NCBI GenBank assembly: GCA_007859995.1
Contig: SMSL01000012.1
Span: forward strand, 35,152-99,151
Direction of reading: 5' to 3'
DNA length: 64,000 nucleotides
DNA from: Candidatus Brocadiaceae bacterium S225
GTDB lineage: Bacteria > Planctomycetota > Brocadiia > Brocadiales > Scalinduaceae
The notes under the pieces are model-generated. The model was not told the origin of the DNA. It worked only from the letters and a program-made list of their open reading frames with translations, and did no database searches. Both the position numbers and the translations under genes were made by a program. This document shows, piece after piece, positions 63,207 to 64,000 of this stretch. Each line of letters begins with the position of its first letter. Position 1 is the first letter of the stretch.

Positions 63207-63551
63207 GTGTCGGGAAAATTGAAGAGTAACTTAATTACAATACTGACAATTGGTATGATAGTTTCAGGAGGATTTTTTTATAATACCGCAAATAATCTTA
63301 ATGCGGAAGAGAAGAAGAATCCGACAATTTATATCTGTTACTGTGCCGGTGGATGTCTTTGTGCGTATGAAACATTGGAATCCGGTGGCAGATGCGTTTG
63401 CGGGTTGGCTACTATCCCATCAGACAGGGAAAAGATGAGCGATGAATATGAGTACGAGTGTAACTGCGGCACTATGTGCGAATGCGGTACAAGGGCGGAT
63501 GAACCGGGTCTGTGCCATTGTGGTATATTGGAAATGAAAGAAGTGGAGTGA
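63207..63551 (+). CDS. Secreted Cys-rich protein
   Basis: 114 aa from GTG 63207, which has GGAG eight bases upstream; the ATG at 63186 is the alternative. A signal or anchor segment (LITILTIGMIVSGGFFY) leads to a Cys-rich domain: CYCAGGCLCAY, CVCG, CNCGTMCECG and CHCG. About twelve Cys in 75 residues suggest metal clusters or disulfides; the CxCG units resemble metallothionein-like zinc/copper binding. Not a known family to me. Its export and Cys density recall the protein at 14233, though motifs differ. Confidence 0.7.
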   Translation: MSGKLKSNLITILTIGMIVSGGFFYNTANNLNAEEKKNPTIYICYCAGGCLCAYETLESGGRCVCGLATIPSDREKMSDEYEYECNCGTMCECGTRADEPGLCHCGILEMKEVE

Positions 63552-63630
63552 CCGGGTTAAATTAATGTAACCTCACTAATTCCCATTAACTAAAGGGGGG
63601 ACTAGGGAGGGTTTAATTGGTCAGGGTCTT

Positions 63631-63858
63631 CTACACAGAAAAATCCAAAGTCTTTGCGGCAAGTTCCTTTTCAAGTGCGCACAAATCACCGTTCAAGTCT
63701 TTACACAGAGTTCTTTGCAGATCTGATTCACTTCCCTGTTCTATCATTGTTCCGGCAAAATCAAGGTGATGTTCAGCATGAAGTTCTTTCGCCTTGGGTG
63801 CAGTCAACTCTATCAGGCGTCTGAGTTGTTCGCTGATAGTTATAATGTAAGCACCCAG
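63631..63858 (-). pseudogene. Carboxylate-amine ligase-like C-terminal fragment
   Basis: The frame SEQLRRLIELTAPKAKELHAEHHLDFAGTMIEQGSESDLQR...GDLCALEKELA resembles the last helices of GCS2/YbdK-type carboxylate-amine ligases. An in-frame stop lies just upstream and no start codon is evident, so the ~300-residue catalytic part is missing. Identity is moderate because only helices remain. Confidence 0.45.
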
Positions 63859-63866
63859 TTAAACAC

Positions 63867-64000
63867 CCCTTGCGTTCGTTAAAAAACTCAGAAAAAAACT
63901 TTAGTATAAGCTACCTAATTGACGGGAAATTTGGTAATGTACAAGCCATGGAAGCGGCAGTTAAAATTACAGATTTAAGCATTAAAGAAGTACTTACACA
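63867..64000 (+). other. Possible partial gene at right edge
   Basis: A plus-strand frame is open to the window end and reads FSISYLIDGKFGNVQAMEAAVKITDLSIKEVLT. It looks protein-like, but the beginning is unclear and I cannot name the family. Confidence 0.3.

Overview
The window reads as a chromosome segment of a low-to-moderate GC, Gram-negative-type bacterium. It has TolC/RND efflux, Tat and Sec signal peptides and a spirochaete/chlamydia-type V-ATPase. The V-ATPase layout, the paired Mrp clusters and several small Cys-rich secreted proteins would fit an anammox-type planctomycete (Brocadiales, e.g. Ca. Scalindua). This is inference: no rRNA, tRNA or taxon-specific marker lies in the window.

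Layout. 0-0.9 kb: DUF362/Tat protein running off the left edge (minus strand). 1.3-11.8 kb: heavy-metal efflux operon, an HlyD adaptor (CusB type), a very long CusA-type RND pump, a histidine kinase/sigma-54 response regulator pair and a TolC-type channel, behind a sigma-54-like promoter. 11.9-16.6 kb: HD-GYP protein, broken lipoprotein, Cys-rich secreted protein and debris (YgiT zinc finger, methyltransferase and vatE fragments) around an intact VapBC pair that ends in an attC-like site. 16.7-24.6 kb: V-ATPase operon E-DUF2764-A-B-D-I-K whose K subunit carries the Gln/Gln/Glu pattern of Na+-binding rotors.

24.6-36.1 kb: an undescribed-looking chromosomal integron. A 435-aa IntI-type integrase (minus strand) faces an attI with two ~30-bp direct repeats. 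A one-way array of cassettes follows on the plus strand: small membrane/zinc-ribbon proteins, BrnTA, an EVE-HNH nuclease, HigBA, an unknown 231-aa protein, a RelE-type pair with a frameshifted toxin, and ORF-less palindromic units. Conserved ~130-bp attC sites and a group II intron remnant cut by a 167-bp MITE-like element lie among them. A second, decayed copy of the intI start plus attI lies at 53.2 kb, carrying one thiopurine methyltransferase cassette with a short attC.

36.2-50.9 kb: two Mrp-type Na+/H+ antiporter clusters. The first (E-F-G-DUF4040-B-C-D-D'-D'') is Mbh-like and lacks a fused MrpA. The second (A-B-C-D-E-F-G) is canonical and visibly more GC-rich. A decayed piece of the first cluster's last gene lies just after the second. 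Together with the V-ATPase and an SSS symporter at 59-60.5 kb this suggests sodium-based energetics.

51-64 kb: APH-like/P-loop kinase fusion, the satellite integron, a three-gene unit of unknown function (55.2-58.2 kb), symporter, GreA, a carboxypeptidase-regulatory-like secreted protein, a Cys-rich secreted protein and gene fragments at the right edge. No CRISPR array or stable RNA gene was seen.
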